Assembly (NCBI RefSeq): GCF_037975245.1
Contig: NC_092582.1
Coordinates: 5,062,001-5,126,000 of the forward strand
Source of the DNA: Apostichopus japonicus
Taxonomy: Eukaryota; Echinodermata; Holothuroidea; Aspidochirotida; Stichopodidae
Direction: 5' to 3'
Length of the DNA: 64,000 bases
This document shows positions 24,801 through 37,601 of the stretch, in pieces (within the stretch, counting starts at the first letter, position 1; each line of letters begins with the position of its first letter). The position numbers and the translations under genes are program-made. The notes below the pieces were generated by a model. The model saw nothing but the letters and a program-made list of their open reading frames with translations, was not told the origin of the DNA and made no database searches.

Positions 24801-26960
24801 CGCTTGAGTGTGAAGTCTGTTTCAATTTCAATCATCGAAGATGGATTCCTGTTTCTTCAAGCCGCTGGTGAATCAGCTCAAAGTGTATATCAAAACCTGT
24901 TCATATTTAGGGTAGATTCCCTTGCAAACATGTTTATCTCACATAAAATAGTATGGTTACTATACAGGGGCATAGCTGCTACACTTGTTTTTACACCATT
25001 TAACCCATTTTGTGATGTGATACCAGATAAATTACTTCCCTGATGTTGATTAAAGTGAGTTCCAATATTCGACCATATGGAGAACAACACCGTAATATTG
25101 CAAAGAAAAGAATAAAGAGGGATCCAAGTGGTTAAGAAGGACTGCAAAATTTACAAAGTTTGCAATGATGAAAATATTGCAGTATAAACCCATAACAGTT
25201 TGTTTACCTGTTAATCAGGTTAATCATTGTCAAATAATACATTTTTGGTCCAAACTCATATCAATTGTGATGCATACAATGGTTAACATAGTATGTAATA
25301 GTCTCTGAAAGAATAAAATGCTGGCTTTCAAGACCTAATGTTTAAAGTATTTGTGTGCCTGCATAGGATAGCACAAACAGCACACTCTGTGCACTGTGAA
25401 ATAAAACACCACCTAGTTGCTGACGTTTAAATAGCATTCAATGGGTGCAAAAGATGGATCTAAATATTTTGCATTACTCTGGCCCTTCTGTTCCTATTGT
25501 GTATGGGTATCGGAGCAAAAAACGCCCGAAACATCCAACCTGCTGCCCCCATGTTCCCCATATATAAATGTAGTCTAGTTACATGATGCAATGATTTACG
25601 ATCACGCACAATTTTTAACATAATTTCTAACTTCCGAACCATTTGTAACTTGTAATGTAAGCTGTTTTGCTGCAATGTAAGCAGCATTTGTAACCGTAAC
25701 AACACCCTGTTACAACAATGTCATTTCTTATGCCATTTCATAACAACAAGCACCACAGTCATTGCTAGGCTAAAGCAACTCCTTGAAATTCAGTGAGTAT
25801 AAGGTGTAAATCCCCTGATGTAGGCCTACTTACAGCTACAGGCTCAGAGCACAAACTCACAACAAATTACGAAACAATTTAAAAAAGTTATAACCACAAT
25901 ATTGTGAGTCTATGAGAGACTATAATGTCTATAACGTTATAAGTGACATGGGAACATGTTTTGGCGAATAGAACTGTAGTTACACTTGCCAAATAGCAAG
26001 TAGCTTTTTTTTAAAAGTTCCTCATGAATAGGACCCCATACCCGACTGGCTTTTCAGCTGGCCTTCCTTCTGGAAGATAATCATGGTCTGAACAAGCCTG
26101 TCTATGTTGAAGGTATGACCTACACGCATATCTTTCATTTAAATTACAAATTGGCTTCTAGTCCATGTCAAGTGATCCTAGCCCTCCCCAAACAGCCTAT
26201 CAACAAGGAGCCAAAAAGTGGCTCCTGGACCTCGACAGCTTAATTTCACCATTGCATTATATCTTATCTAGCAAATTTGTTGAATTTCTAGAAAACTACA
26301 GAAGAAATTCACATTAAAAGTGAGCCTTAACATTTTCTGGTGGGTCAGTCTAGCCCAGACTAAAGCTTTGTCTTAAGTTCTTCTGGGCAAGGTTTGGCTT
26401 AAGAATAATATTCAGCCAGGGAAAATATTAACACTTGCCCTCACCATTCCATTGCTGCATGCTCGCTAACATAAATAGTCAATCCCTAGACTCTATGGAA
26501 GGTCGAATGAAGTTAACAAACACTAACAGTTAACAAACAACAAGGGATACAAGCAAGGACAGTACATAGACATAACCTTTTTGCCCAAAACACATTGTCT
26601 TAAGCCTGTAGGCAAAGGGCCTAGGCCAATTGTACTAACGTTACATCTATGCTACACTAGCATTGCGTTTGTAATTGTCCTTAAATTGTTGATTTTTCTG
26701 TATGCTGTGTTAGGCTATTCACATTAACACAGCAGAACAATGGTAGCGTGCCCCAGCCTAAGCTAGCTTTGTCTTCCTCAATAAGACGGAAAGTTTGAAC
26801 AAAATATATGTTTTCGAGCACTCTGCGTCACCTAAACGACACAAGAGGTAGGATACATTCATCAGAGAAACATACTCAATTCGCCCTCGATTTCCTCCTT
26901 CTTCTGGCCATTATTCTTGGGCTCTTCTTTCCGGACTTTGGCCGGCACCTGGGTCGACAT
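15880..26960 (-). CDS. SET: SET/TAF-I histone chaperone (NAP family), seven coding exons
   Basis: Coding exons in transcript order are 26960-26876, 24644-24463, 23247-23125, 19354-19241, 18141-17968, 16672-16517 and 15966-15880. They total 921 nt, giving 306 aa (human SET 277-290 aa), with GT-AG introns in matching phase. Residues 1-29 are a Lys/Glu-rich leader. Residues 34-90 hold the dimerisation helix ([30 protein letters not shown], ending NFWVTV). The NAP earmuff domain follows ([71 protein letters not shown]). Residues about 243-306 are an almost purely Asp/Glu tail typical of SET. SET binds histones, inhibits PP2A and blocks histone acetylation in other animals. The start is the first ATG of a short leader exon, next to the gene's 5' flank. 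Only one 5' isoform is visible; vertebrates have two. Confidence 0.96.
16160..16260. mobile_element. Possible hAT-like terminus in SET intron 6
   Basis: CAGGGTTTCCC followed by a C-run and GAACCCCCTGTGG resembles one end of a hAT element of the CAGGGTTCCC type. The matching opposite terminus was not found, so it may be a truncated copy. Confidence 0.3.
19975..22075. repeat. Irregular tandem array rich in AGGTCA/TGACCT motifs
   Basis: A unit beginning TTGACCTTTGGTGACCT and containing CCATTTGCAACTTGTC, ATATCAACC-TGTCACACC, GGTCACACGGGGGTCAACC and AGTTATCGCAAAAATACTAG recurs about five times. The TTGACCTTTGGTGACCT starts near 20548, 20946, 21240, 21899 and 22049 give spacings of roughly 400, 290, 660 and 150 bp, so copies are truncated or partly duplicated. 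Three copies (from 20411, 20811 and 21763) hold four AGGTCA-like hexamers in direct repeat with gaps of 4, 5 and 1. It is probably the body of a transposable element. No ORF of note. Confidence 0.8.
22187..22279. repeat. (CA)n tract followed by a 13-bp perfect hairpin
   Basis: An interrupted CA/TA microsatellite runs to about 22229. After it, GGTTCCTTGCTTT and AAAGCAAGGAACC form a 13-bp perfect stem with a 4-nt loop. The sequence GGTTCCTTGCTTG also occurs at 19739 just before the array, so this may mark the two ends of one element. Confidence 0.6.
23248..24462. other. SET intron 2
   Basis: Plain AT-rich intron sequence between two well-defined SET exons; nothing else is seen. Confidence 0.6.
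24645..26875. other. SET intron 1
   Basis: AT-rich first intron with no recognisable exon or terminal repeats. Short open frames here have no protein resemblance. Confidence 0.55.
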
Positions 26961-28380
26961 TTTGCAGTTTTGTGTTCACGAGGGACAAATGGGTTTTGGA
27001 ATCACTGCGTTTACATTAGAGCATGCGCATTGTTGTGTGCATGTGTGGAATGACTTCTGACCTGTACCGTACTGTGATCGGAATTGGGCTTCAAACGTAA
27101 CCACAGAAATGTACACATAGAAAGCCATATCGCACCTGCTGACAACAATACGCTTTCCAGTGATTGGAAGGTTTCTCGCGCCATCTTTGTACACCAAAAG
27201 CAATGACTAGCGCATATACGGTAGGGTGTCAACGTCATAGTAACGAGATTTCGACAAAATCCTGGTCTTATCGTCGATATATCTTTCGTTTTCACATATA
27301 GAAACATTTGATGCACCAGATTAGCTCGAGTGGATAAAATATACCAGTTGAAATGAATTACATTTCACGGGTAGTTAACCTCTTGTTACACGATTGCTAC
27401 TTTTTGAGAGAAAAAAATCCTAGCATATTCCAAAATGTAACTAAGGGCCTAACGTACGCCCCAGCGGTCTATATTGTTCACCAAGCTAATTTCGTATGGG
27501 AGACGCGGCTACAAAAAAAGTCTGGGCCCCTGGGGAACATGAGTTGTAGGGCACCAACATTTTATGGACGAGCAGCAATAATTAAAGGTGGTGCACAATA
27601 CACGGCAGGCTAAGTCATATGCTGTTACGTGTGAATTTGTTTCACATGACGGTGGCACAACTTAAGGGGATAAGGGGGGTGGGGGGAGAACACTAGCCTG
27701 AAAGTGGAAGGACGTCCCTCGCACTGGTCCCCAGCCTGGCTTCGCGACCACAATGAAGGCGAAGATATTCAAATGGAGCCATATAGACGCCTTAGACAAA
27801 TTTTCAGTGAATGATAGACTGATCATGGAGCTGCTAGAGTAGCAGCTCCTTGGAATGATAAAAAACCGCAAAGTCAAGCCTTTTGAGATCAAACATTTCC
27901 TTAAAGGCATTGAAGGCTCGCCCGAACCGCGTGCGGCCATCTGAAAAAGTTAACTTTCTGTTGCTTGCAGGTGACGTTTTGTTCGTGTCGCTCCAAAATG
28001 CAGACAGTCACAATGGAACGTGATATCTTGTTATCTTTAGCTGGGCCTGAGATGTCCATCGCTGTATCGTTTGTACACTGTGCTGTGGGTATTGACCGCA
28101 GCTGTACGTACAGACTGTACACTAGTGTCTAATTACTGACGGTAGCAAGCTGTGTGTGTATTTTCTGGGATCGATGGTGTAATCTAACACTTCTGTTACA
28201 CCTCACGGTTCGAAACTAGATCAGATAACCGGCATTAGACGTTTCTTTATGCGCGAGTCTTCACACCCTTTAACATTTTTATATGGCTACAGATGCTGAA
28301 GCAGTAGTGAAACAACAAAGAAAGGCAAAACCAACTCTTGCCCACACTAGGACACAAACAGCAATATAAAGCAGACCAAG
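26961..28380. other. SET 5' flank and intergenic DNA
   Basis: This region should contain the SET promoter and 5' UTR just to the right of 26960. A plus-strand frame at about 27752-27942 is open except for one TAG but matches nothing known, so I do not call it a gene. Confidence 0.4.
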
Positions 28381-28741
28381 GGCGTAGGAACCGGGGGGGC
28401 TGGGGGGCGCCAGCCCGCCCAGTGAAAAATGTGGAGGGGCGGAAGTATCATTCCGCCCCCCGCTCCGCATGTCAGAAAACCCCTTTTTCATTTCCAAATG
28501 AGAAAAAATCTCATTTGGAGCACCAAATTGTATCTAAGGCCAGGTGAAAATGCAAAATTATATACAAAATGGAGTGGGTGGGTTGAAGTGTGCTATATTG
28601 CACCAAATTGCATCTGAGGCCCCCTGGAAATGCAAAAAAAATCCAAAGGGGAGGGGGACACCCCCTCCCCTTAGACCCCTCCCCCAGGTCGGCCATCAGT
28701 CTTCAGCCCCCCCCCCCCACTCAAAAGTACCTTCCTACGCC
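28381..28741. mobile_element. MITE with GGCGTAGGAA termini
   Basis: The ends GGCGTAGGAA and TTCCTACGCC are 10-bp inverted repeats. The interior holds C-rich and G-rich runs and an internal duplication: CACCAAATTGTATCTAAGGCC and its near-copy around 28600 are each followed by a GAAAATGCAAAA-like block. No clear target duplication was found. It has no coding capacity. Confidence 0.6.
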
Positions 28742-28944
28742 ACTGAAGCAGACAATCATCTCATTCCCATTGCAACAACGTATGTTATCACCATTCCTGA
28801 GTTGAATTCATGTTTCGTATCCTAGCAATTGTCAATTGGATATAGCCTACGCCTAGTTACTAATGTAGCATTTAAGTTACAACGATAACTTTAAAGCTAT
28901 TCTAGTACTACCGGCCGTGGTTAACTTGTAGCTATGTTAAGCAG

Positions 28945-29338
28945 CAGTGGCGGAGCTAGGGGTTTTGGTCAGGAGGGGCGAGAATGGTCTGTAGGGGCGC
29001 TTTCGACACTATCTAAGCGGAGCGCCACCACAGGTTGGCGCGTAGCGTACCAAAATTTTTTGAGTAAAGATACTCCCTAGATCGCCGGAAATGACCCTTT
29101 CCAGGCCTGGCTAATTTGCAGATAAACGAAAAATGAATTGGTGTCATTGCCAAATTATACCAACAAAATGTGACAAATGTCAATATGTAGATGAGAGCGC
29201 AATCAAAAAAATTCAATAATCGCGAATAAGTAAAAAGTGGTAAAGAGCTGAAAAGGGCGCCAGCAGTCCATTTGAGTCCGTCAGGGGGGGGGGGGCATTC
29301 GCCCCCCCCCCCCTGACTGTGTGGACGCTCCGCCACTG
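28945..29338. mobile_element. hAT-type MITE, copy 1
   Basis: A 394-bp element with termini CAGTGGCGGAGC and GCTCCGCCACTG and a perfect 8-bp target duplication TTAAGCAG (28937-28944 and 29339-29346). The interior includes ATCTAAGCGGAGCGCCACCA and long G- and C-runs. A second copy lies inverted at 61683-62069. The perfect duplication suggests fairly recent insertion. Confidence 0.93.
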
Positions 29339-29346
29339 TTAAGCAG

Positions 29347-30946
<1,600 letters not shown>

Positions 30947-31065
30947 AATAACGGAAAAACTGTTAAACAACTATGCTGCATTTAGAGAAAGGCTGGATCT
31001 CGAGTGAGATACAATAATTGAATTAGGTAAGTGATTGGAAGTAAAACAGCCAATGTTTGGTTTTT

Positions 31066-31102
31066 GCAGAGCTTTCGAGCAAAACTAGCTCTTCTTCAGT
31101 GC
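31066..31102 (-). ncRNA. Hammerhead-ribozyme-like motif of the Penelope element
   Basis: On the minus strand, about 155 nt after the PLE stop codon, the order is TGCA, CTGAAGA, A, GAGC, a 7-nt loop, GCTC, GAAA, GCTC, TGCA. This fits a type I hammerhead: stem I TGCA/TGCA, core CUGANGA, stem II GAGC/GCUC, GAAA, a two-base-pair self-complementary stem III and a CUC cleavage triplet. One extra A sits between the core and stem II, as I recall for other Penelope copies. Hammerheads are known in PLE terminal repeats. Activity is not shown here. Confidence 0.55.
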
Positions 31103-31256
31103 ATGATCACCGAAAGTGACAAGGAGTAGCAGGAATTGAAACTGTTTTATAGAGAAGATGTCGGCATGGTTGTAAAGGCAAAGCGACTTACTGATTTCTG
31201 CTGAATAGAGCAGAAGTTTTAGAAATTCGGATTATTTTAATCCGCGTCGGATTATT

Positions 31257-33422
31257 TTAATCCGATTCCGTCGTAATTGTAAAGGAATTGTTTTGGTTTA
31301 TCTGGGACGGCAAATCGTTTCTGATGTTTAAACCGAATGGTGCCGTGGTCTTTAGGTTTAGTTCCCAGAAATTTTCTTTCGCTTTCCTAGATTTATCTGT
31401 CCAAGAATCGTTCTGGTCAATGGCAATAACACGCAAATTCTCAATTGAATGATTTTGGAGATTGAAGTGATTTGCAACAGGTTGGTTGATCTTTTTTGTT
31501 TTGATCGCCGATCTATGTTGTGTCATTCTCATTCTAAGAGTGTTTTTTGACTCTCCAATGTATTGTAAGTTACAAATATTGCAGTAGATGAGGTAAATGA
31601 CATTTTTGGATAGGCAGTTAATTTTGTGCCGAATTTGGAACGTGCGTTTGGTTTGGTTGCTCTGAAAGGCCCCGGTCGAATCGACAAGTAAGCACGTTTT
31701 GCAATTTTGTGTACAGGGCGATGATCCTGTAGTTTCTGTTTTGCTTTCCCCTAATGGGGTGTCATCCCGAAAGGATGCCCGAACTAAGATATCCCGTAGG
31801 TTGCTGCGTCTTTTAAAAGCGATGACAGGTAATTCTGGGAATACTGATTTCAGGCGTTCGGTGCCTTGAAGTAGGTGAAAATTCTTCTGAATGATATAAG
31901 CCAGTGGTGGGAGACCAGGGTGGAATTCAGTAACCAATGGTACCCTTTTGGAACTGGTTTGACGAGTTTTGTACGTCAATGTTTCGGTACGGGGTTTGCT
32001 TTTAGCCTTTTTGATGGCATTTTCAATAGTACCCCGAAAATACTGTCTGTTTAGGAGGTGTTGTGACAGTTCTTTAGTGCGTGAATCAAAATCGACTTCA
32101 GAGGAGCAAATGCGTCGAATGCGCAACGCTTGACTGTACGGAATATTTCTGGTACAGTGACGTGGATGGCAACTGCTTGGTAAGAGGTAGTTGTGCTTGT
32201 TCGTAGGTTTATTGAACAAGTCTGTTTTGAGTGAACCATTTTGTAGGGTCACGGTGGTGTCCAGAAAGTGAACGCCATGCCCAGAAAAATCAGCAGTGAA
32301 TTTGATAGTGTGATGAAACGAGTTTATGTCATCAATGAAGAGTTTTAGATTAGCCTCACCATGGGTCCATATCATAAAGATATCGTCAATGTAACGTAAC
32401 CACGTGTGTGGTTTCAAGTTTTGTCGAGATAAAAATTCTTTCTCGAGGTTTCCCATAAAGATGTTGGCAAAAGACGGTGCCATTTTGGTACCCATTGCGG
32501 TGCCATGAATTTGGAGGTAGTGTTTGTTGCCAAATACCAGATTATTGTTGGTCAAGATAAGTTGCATTAATTCGGCCAATTCTTTCTTCGTGGGGGTTTT
32601 GCCACGTATCGGTTTGAATGCTTTTGTGCAGGCCGAAATGCCCTCTTCGTTAGGGATATTTGTGTATAACGAAGACACATCCAAGGTAACTAACAGAGAA
32701 GATAAGGGAAGATTTTTTATTTCCCCAATTTTCCGGATGAAATCCGTAGTGTCCTGCACATAGGACGGTAGGGCCGAAACGAGAGGTTGGATGAGGAGAT
32801 CCACGAATTTGGAAATTTTTTCAGTCGCTGTGCCATTACCCGATATTATGGGCCTCCCGGGATTGCCTTCCTTGTGAATTTTAGGCAGAAAATAAAAGCG
32901 ACCAGGTTTTGGGTCGTTTTCCAGGAGGTTTTGGCCTAACTTGCGGTCAATGGAACCGTTAGAGACTATCTTTTGGATGACTCTTTTCACGTTTTGTGTG
33001 ATTTCTTGAGTTAGATCAGAATCCAGGAGTTTGTAGTGTTGAGGGTTGCCGAGTAGTCTGTTGGCTTCCTCTCTGTAGAATTGTTTGCCCATAGCGACAA
33101 TTGCAGAACCCTTGTCGGCTGGCTTGATGACAATGTCATCGCGCTTCCGCAGTTCATGAATGGCCTGTCTCTCAGTTTTGTTGAGATTGTCGCGGAAGTA
33201 TGGGGCGGAGGTGTGTGTTTTGACATCCTCTTCAATGGCCGAAATAAATGATTCAAGAGGCGCACAATGGGCCTTGGGTGGATTCCACGAGCTTTTTGGC
33301 TTAAAATTGGAATGCAAGTCGTTGGTTTCTTGCGTGGTGTTATTGCCATTTTCGTCGGCAAAAAATTCACGGAGACGTAAGCGTCGATAGAACAGATTTA
33401 GGTCAAGAGAAAGTTTCTGAGC

Positions 33423-33425
<3 letters not shown>
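31257..33425 (-). CDS. Penelope-like reverse transcriptase with C-terminal GIY-YIG endonuclease
   Basis: An unbroken 722-codon frame reads from the (TA)n boundary to TGA/TAA-type stop at 31257-31259; translation further upstream is only TA repeat. The RT palm motifs are all present: [10 protein letters not shown] near the N-terminus, [55 protein letters not shown] and the catalytic [10 protein letters not shown] (YIDD at 32382-32393), followed by VHFLDTTV. Next comes a C-x4-C-x2-C type segment, then the GIY-YIG nuclease: VIYLIYC-x2-C and LQYIGES (31555-31601), with following Arg and His residues and a late Glu. This architecture is diagnostic of GIY-YIG Penelope elements, whose RT is related to telomerase. 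No credible ATG lies at the start, so the 5' end is probably truncated or lost in the TA repeat, but the enzymatic core is intact. Confidence 0.93.
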
Positions 33426-33466
<41 letters not shown>

Positions 33467-33548
33467 AAATGTTAATGAAATGGAGGTTAACGACAAAGGC
33501 AAACTGAATATAATTGAAATCGTAATGAGTTGGAAAATCAAGACCAAT

Positions 33549-33620
33549 GAATATGCGGTTAGGGTGTCCGCATATAAAGAGGAGGCCCAGGTTCGAAGCC
33601 CGGTGGTGGCTGGAAGTTTG
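33549..33620 (+). repeat. tRNA-derived SINE-like head
   Basis: GCGGTTAGGGTGTCCGC followed 23 bases later by AGGTTCGAAGCCCGG resembles the A-box and B-box region of a tRNA, and the spacing fits a Glu-like pol III promoter. There is no proper acceptor stem. It runs into AAGTTTGTGCAATG and then a long (TA)n tract at 33642-33766, as SINEs commonly end in simple repeats. Confidence 0.5.
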
Positions 33621-33639
33621 TGCAATGTTCTTGATTTTC

Positions 33640-33770
<131 letters not shown>

Positions 33771-33779
33771 CACACACAC

Positions 33780-34836
33780 ACACTATAGTCACTACAAACC
33801 TATATAGGCCTACTAGATATAATTGCAAAAATAAAATGCTTACATTGGGGTAATGACACCGATATGTCAAATGTTATAATCAAAAATGGAACACGGTTAG
33901 CAAAAAATGGTCGTGTGGGAAATACTGAGCATCAAAAGGAAATACATTCCAAGCAATATTAAGACGAAAATTTCATATTCTGTATTTATGGATTCCCAGG
34001 GACACCATCTAATCGGAGCGCCACCATCAGTTGGTGCGTCGTGTATATCTTGTCAATTGATCGCAAAGGAGTCTATTATAGGTTTTTTCACTGACGGAAC
34101 ATTCAATAGGAGTAGAAACTGTTGCTTTTCCAGAGTCCGTCATATTGGTTTCACTTTCTGTAATAAACCAGTGTTGGTTCATCGGAAGAGTGTTTCTAAT
34201 CGTAGTCATATTTCGGACACAAATCTCCAATTGACACTGATTGATCCAACCATCTCTGGATGTTAGAACGACTTTCACACATTAGTTCTAACTACAAACA
34301 TAGTTACTAACTGTTTAGATAGAGAAGGATCCACTGTGCCTCATGCAACATGCATCTTTATTGTTTGACACACGAGAGGTCAGGTAAACCATTACCCATC
34401 CTTCATCTGCATGTCTCTTTATTATCGCTAATCTGCAAATCATTTGCAGTGTTCTGGATATCATCTACTTCCCGGCATGCACCATGCACGGCAGTTCGAG
34501 TCGTCAATTTCGCATCGTGGTTCCAGATTCGTTATTCTTGGTGGAGCTGTAGCTGTCTACATATGGCACACGGATCATTAGCTCTTTTCTGTACACAATA
34601 TGTGGGAAATAGCGATTTTGCAGTTGAAAGTTGTAGACAAAGTAGACATATTACTTCGTCATAGCACATTACACCATCCGCCAACTATGCTCGGTTTATT
34701 TAATAGAGCAGCCATTTCGAGTCCAATAAATTCAGATCACTCTCAGCTCATGTCATTCAGTTTCGGTTCAATATCAAGTGGCAAGTTATTTGTCCAGCGT
34801 TGCGAACTCAAGCCAGTACATAGTAAAGCAGTTGTA
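33780..34836. other. Intergenic, one possible MITE scrap
   Basis: Around 34003-34046 the sequence CACCATCTAATCGGAGCGCC and the following CATCAGTTGGTGCGTCG resemble the interior of the hAT MITEs at 28.9 and 61.7 kb. Open frames in this stretch show no known domain. Confidence 0.35.
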
Positions 34837-34882
34837 ATCACTCCTTGGCCTTTTGGCTAAGATCACGTGTATTATCTGTTCC
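34837..34882 (+). pseudogene. U2 snRNA 5' fragment
   Basis: ATCACTCCTTGGCC, then TTTTGGCTAAGATCACGTGT, then ATTATCTGTTCC is close to the first ~46 nt of U2 snRNA, including stem I and the branch-site recognition region. The invariant GUAGUA that pairs with the intron branch point reads GTATTA here, and similarity stops at about 34882, before the Sm site. It is therefore a truncated pseudogene or a U2-derived SINE head, not a working gene. Confidence 0.75.
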
Positions 34883-34959
34883 CTTTCTAGGGTAATCGTT
34901 TTACACAACGATGATCACACATAGTCTATACTAATACTATACTATACTAAGACTAAATT

Positions 34960-36286
34960 CTATACTAATATTCATATTTTAATTTTATGTTAAATGAACT
35001 TTTTATAAATATTTATTTTTATACTGGAAATAAATCAACTAAAAATTCCGACGTTTTTATATAAAAATAAAACTTTTGCCATTCATTCGGGTGGTTTATC
35101 TCGACACATCGCATTTTATGCCCAAAATATGACATTTTGGGCATGAGTGATTTCGAGACAAAAATATGTTTTACCACAATATTTTCGGCACGTTAACCCG
35201 AAATCTAGACGTTCTATAGTCGACGCTACATCTCGAAAATGTGATGTTTTATCTCACAATTTTATAATCGTATAATCTCAAAATTTCAACATTTGATCAT
35301 CAAAACTGTTATTTAGTTTTGACAGAAATCTTGATTTTTCAGGTACTACTACTGACATAAAACTACGATATTTCAGCTGATTATAAGAGTGAAAATAGAT
35401 TAATTGCTTTTAGAGCGGCTGCGTCAGCCGTCAGCCGTCAGCGTCCATTAGTGTTTAAACTTGACTTTAAAATTTTGATAGCGAAGGTAAATGATACTGC
35501 CAAAAATGATTTTATAAGAGTAAGTACGAATATTTCTAAAAATGAAAATCATCGACTTCACATGAATGGACATCTCTATTGAAAACTACTAACTATAATC
35601 TACGAAACTACAAGACAATAATTCCCAAAACAGAATATGTGCTTACAAAAATTCATTTGTATACCAAGCTGCTATATATATTCAAAATGGCAAAGTTAAA
35701 CCTTTATTGTAATTTTATTAATCAGTAAATGCGTTTTAATATGTAGTTTTCTATACAAATATTCATATTTTAATTTTATGTTAAATGAACTTTTTACTAC
35801 TTCATCTTCAATTTTCGAAATGTACATTTTGAATTTTGATATCCTTTTTATAAATATTTATTTTTATACTGGAAATAAATCAACTAAAAATTCCGACGTT
35901 TTTATATAAAAATAAAACTTTTGCTATTCATTCGGGTGGTTTATCTCGACACATCGCATTTTATGCCCAAAATATGACATTTTGGGCATGAGTGATTTCG
36001 AGACAAAAATATGTTTTACCACAATATTTTCGGCACGTTAACCCGAAATCTAGACGTTTTATCGTCGACGCTACATCTCGAAAATGTGATGTTTTATCTC
36101 ACAATTTTATAATCGTATGATCTCAAAATTTCAACATTTGATATTCAAAACTGTTATATAGTTTTGGCAGAAATCTTGACTTTTCAGAGACTACTACTGA
36201 CATAAAACTACGACATTCCGGGTGATTATGAGAATGAAAATAGATTAATTGCTTTTAGAGCGGCGCCAGCATCCATTAGTATCCAT
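34960..36286. repeat. Two direct copies of a ~500-bp AT-rich unit
   Basis: The unit at about 34960-35455 recurs at 35751-36286, offset about 843 bp at the shared AAAAATTCCGACGTTTTTAT. Landmarks in both copies are CATTCGGGTGGTTTATCTCG, GCCCAAAATATGACATTTTG and TAATTGCTTTTAGAGCGGC. Copy 2 has an extra ~50-bp segment near 35797-35845. No ORF is present. The unit is of unknown family. Confidence 0.85.
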
Positions 36287-37401
36287 GAGGAATTTTCGTT
36301 TGGGAAGTTATAGAGTTGTTGCGTTTTTTAGGCTTTGTCGGGACACAGATTTTTGTCGTGCAAGCCCCACCCAAGACTTCGAAACTTATTGAGGCCCCTG
36401 CGTGGCAACTTCCTTCAAACACAAACCATTGTACACACACAACATATGTATTTAACGTGGGGCAAATTGGCTACGTGTCCGTAGACCTTCAAAAGGACTT
36501 ACGCTTGCTAAGCCTGCAGTATCAATGAGATTCCAGCACGACGATCTTCCTGTGATTAATTACTACTGCTAAGTGAAACTGTTACGCATTTCATCGACTC
36601 CGGACCGTGAAGCAATTCAAGCCAAGCATTTATCGTTTCGGATAACACTAGCACCCTTCGTGACCGGCACGTCAACGTGGCGACCACTTCGGCGTCTCGA
36701 AACCACCGGCGGACCGGTTCCGTGACGGTAAACCGATTGCCCAATCCGCCTCTGATTCGAACTTAATCGTTACTATGTCAATTAAGCGCCAAAGACAGTA
36801 TCATCTGTCTCAGACTGAAATAAACAAACTAATTAACATTAATTAAATATACCGACAGACGCGTCGCAGTTTTACTCGAACACATTAAACTCGTAGATCA
36901 TTTGACTTCAGTTAAACAAATGGCTCGACTTCATCCAAGTGGTGTGTCGTGTCGTGTCGTGTCGTGTCGTGTCGTGTCGTGTCGTGTCGTGTCGTGTCGT
37001 GTCGTGCGACTCGATTCTTCACGATTCCTTAGACTTAGGAAGTATCTTAATTTATATAGACTATTCTGTTGTGCTAAAACACGACAGGATATAAACTCAC
37101 GATAACTTAAGCCTCCTCTAGAAATAATTTGGACTTGTTACTTATAGGTTTGACCCTGGGTATACTTCGTTAGTGCTTATGCGTAGAAGTTTAAAACAAT
37201 AGTTAATTCAGGAATGACACATATTATCGAAGTGCAGCATTGTAGCCTACATCACACATTGCGTGAGATACAGTACGAATTAAAGGCAAGCGATACTCCA
37301 TGTAATGAACAAAGCACACATACATTGCCTTATCATTTACTTTTCCAATTGGATGATTATGTCGCCTAGCCACATATTAACTTAGATATGGAACCAATCA
37401 G
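36287..37401. other. Intergenic, downstream of TRAF
   Basis: It holds the pentanucleotide repeat at 36944-37006 and otherwise no recognisable gene. Confidence 0.4.
36944..37006. repeat. (GTGTC)n pentanucleotide microsatellite
   Basis: About 12 near-perfect copies of GTGTC. The phase gives an Arg/Val/Ser-Cys translation artefact on the plus strand. Confidence 0.95.
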
Positions 37402-37407
37402 TTTATT
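37402..37407 (-). terminator. Candidate TRAF poly(A) signal
   Basis: AATAAA on the minus strand, 195 bp beyond the TRAF stop codon at 37602. Use is inferred from position only. Confidence 0.4.
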
Positions 37408-37601
37408 TTGATTGCTACCATCAGATAGCCTATACTTGCATGGTAGATCATTCTACCTTCTAAGTCCTGTGAAACCAACCATAATAAGTCAAAGCATGGA
37501 TACTTGCAGTTGGAATACTTACCATTTAAGAAAAACAATATAGCTTAAATCAATACCGACTGCATCGAACCATTGACGAAAGCGTGTAATACATATTTGA
37601 T

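Larger units (their letters stand above)
30945..33428 (-). mobile_element. Penelope-like retroelement (PLE)
   Basis: Approximate extent of the element whose ORF is at 31257-33425. The 3' side (low coordinates) includes the hammerhead-like motif and about 150 bp of AT-rich tail, and ends at a (TA)n tract. The 5' side ends at another (TA)n tract at 33424-33461. No target duplication or second terminal repeat was located, so the true ends are uncertain. Confidence 0.8.

Noticed and set aside
27662..27943. Coding exon next to the SET 5' flank
   Set aside because: The plus-strand frame has a stop in the middle and no known relatives, and the minus-strand frame is its shadow.
33549..33620. A true tRNA gene
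   Set aside because: Acceptor and D stems do not pair, so only the internal promoter boxes are tRNA-like.
33907..34266. A 119-codon plus-strand frame as a host gene
   Set aside because: There is no recognisable domain and no splice context, and part overlaps a MITE-like scrap.
34837..34882. A functional U2 snRNA gene
   Set aside because: Similarity stops after about 46 nt, the branch-site motif is changed, and no Sm site follows.
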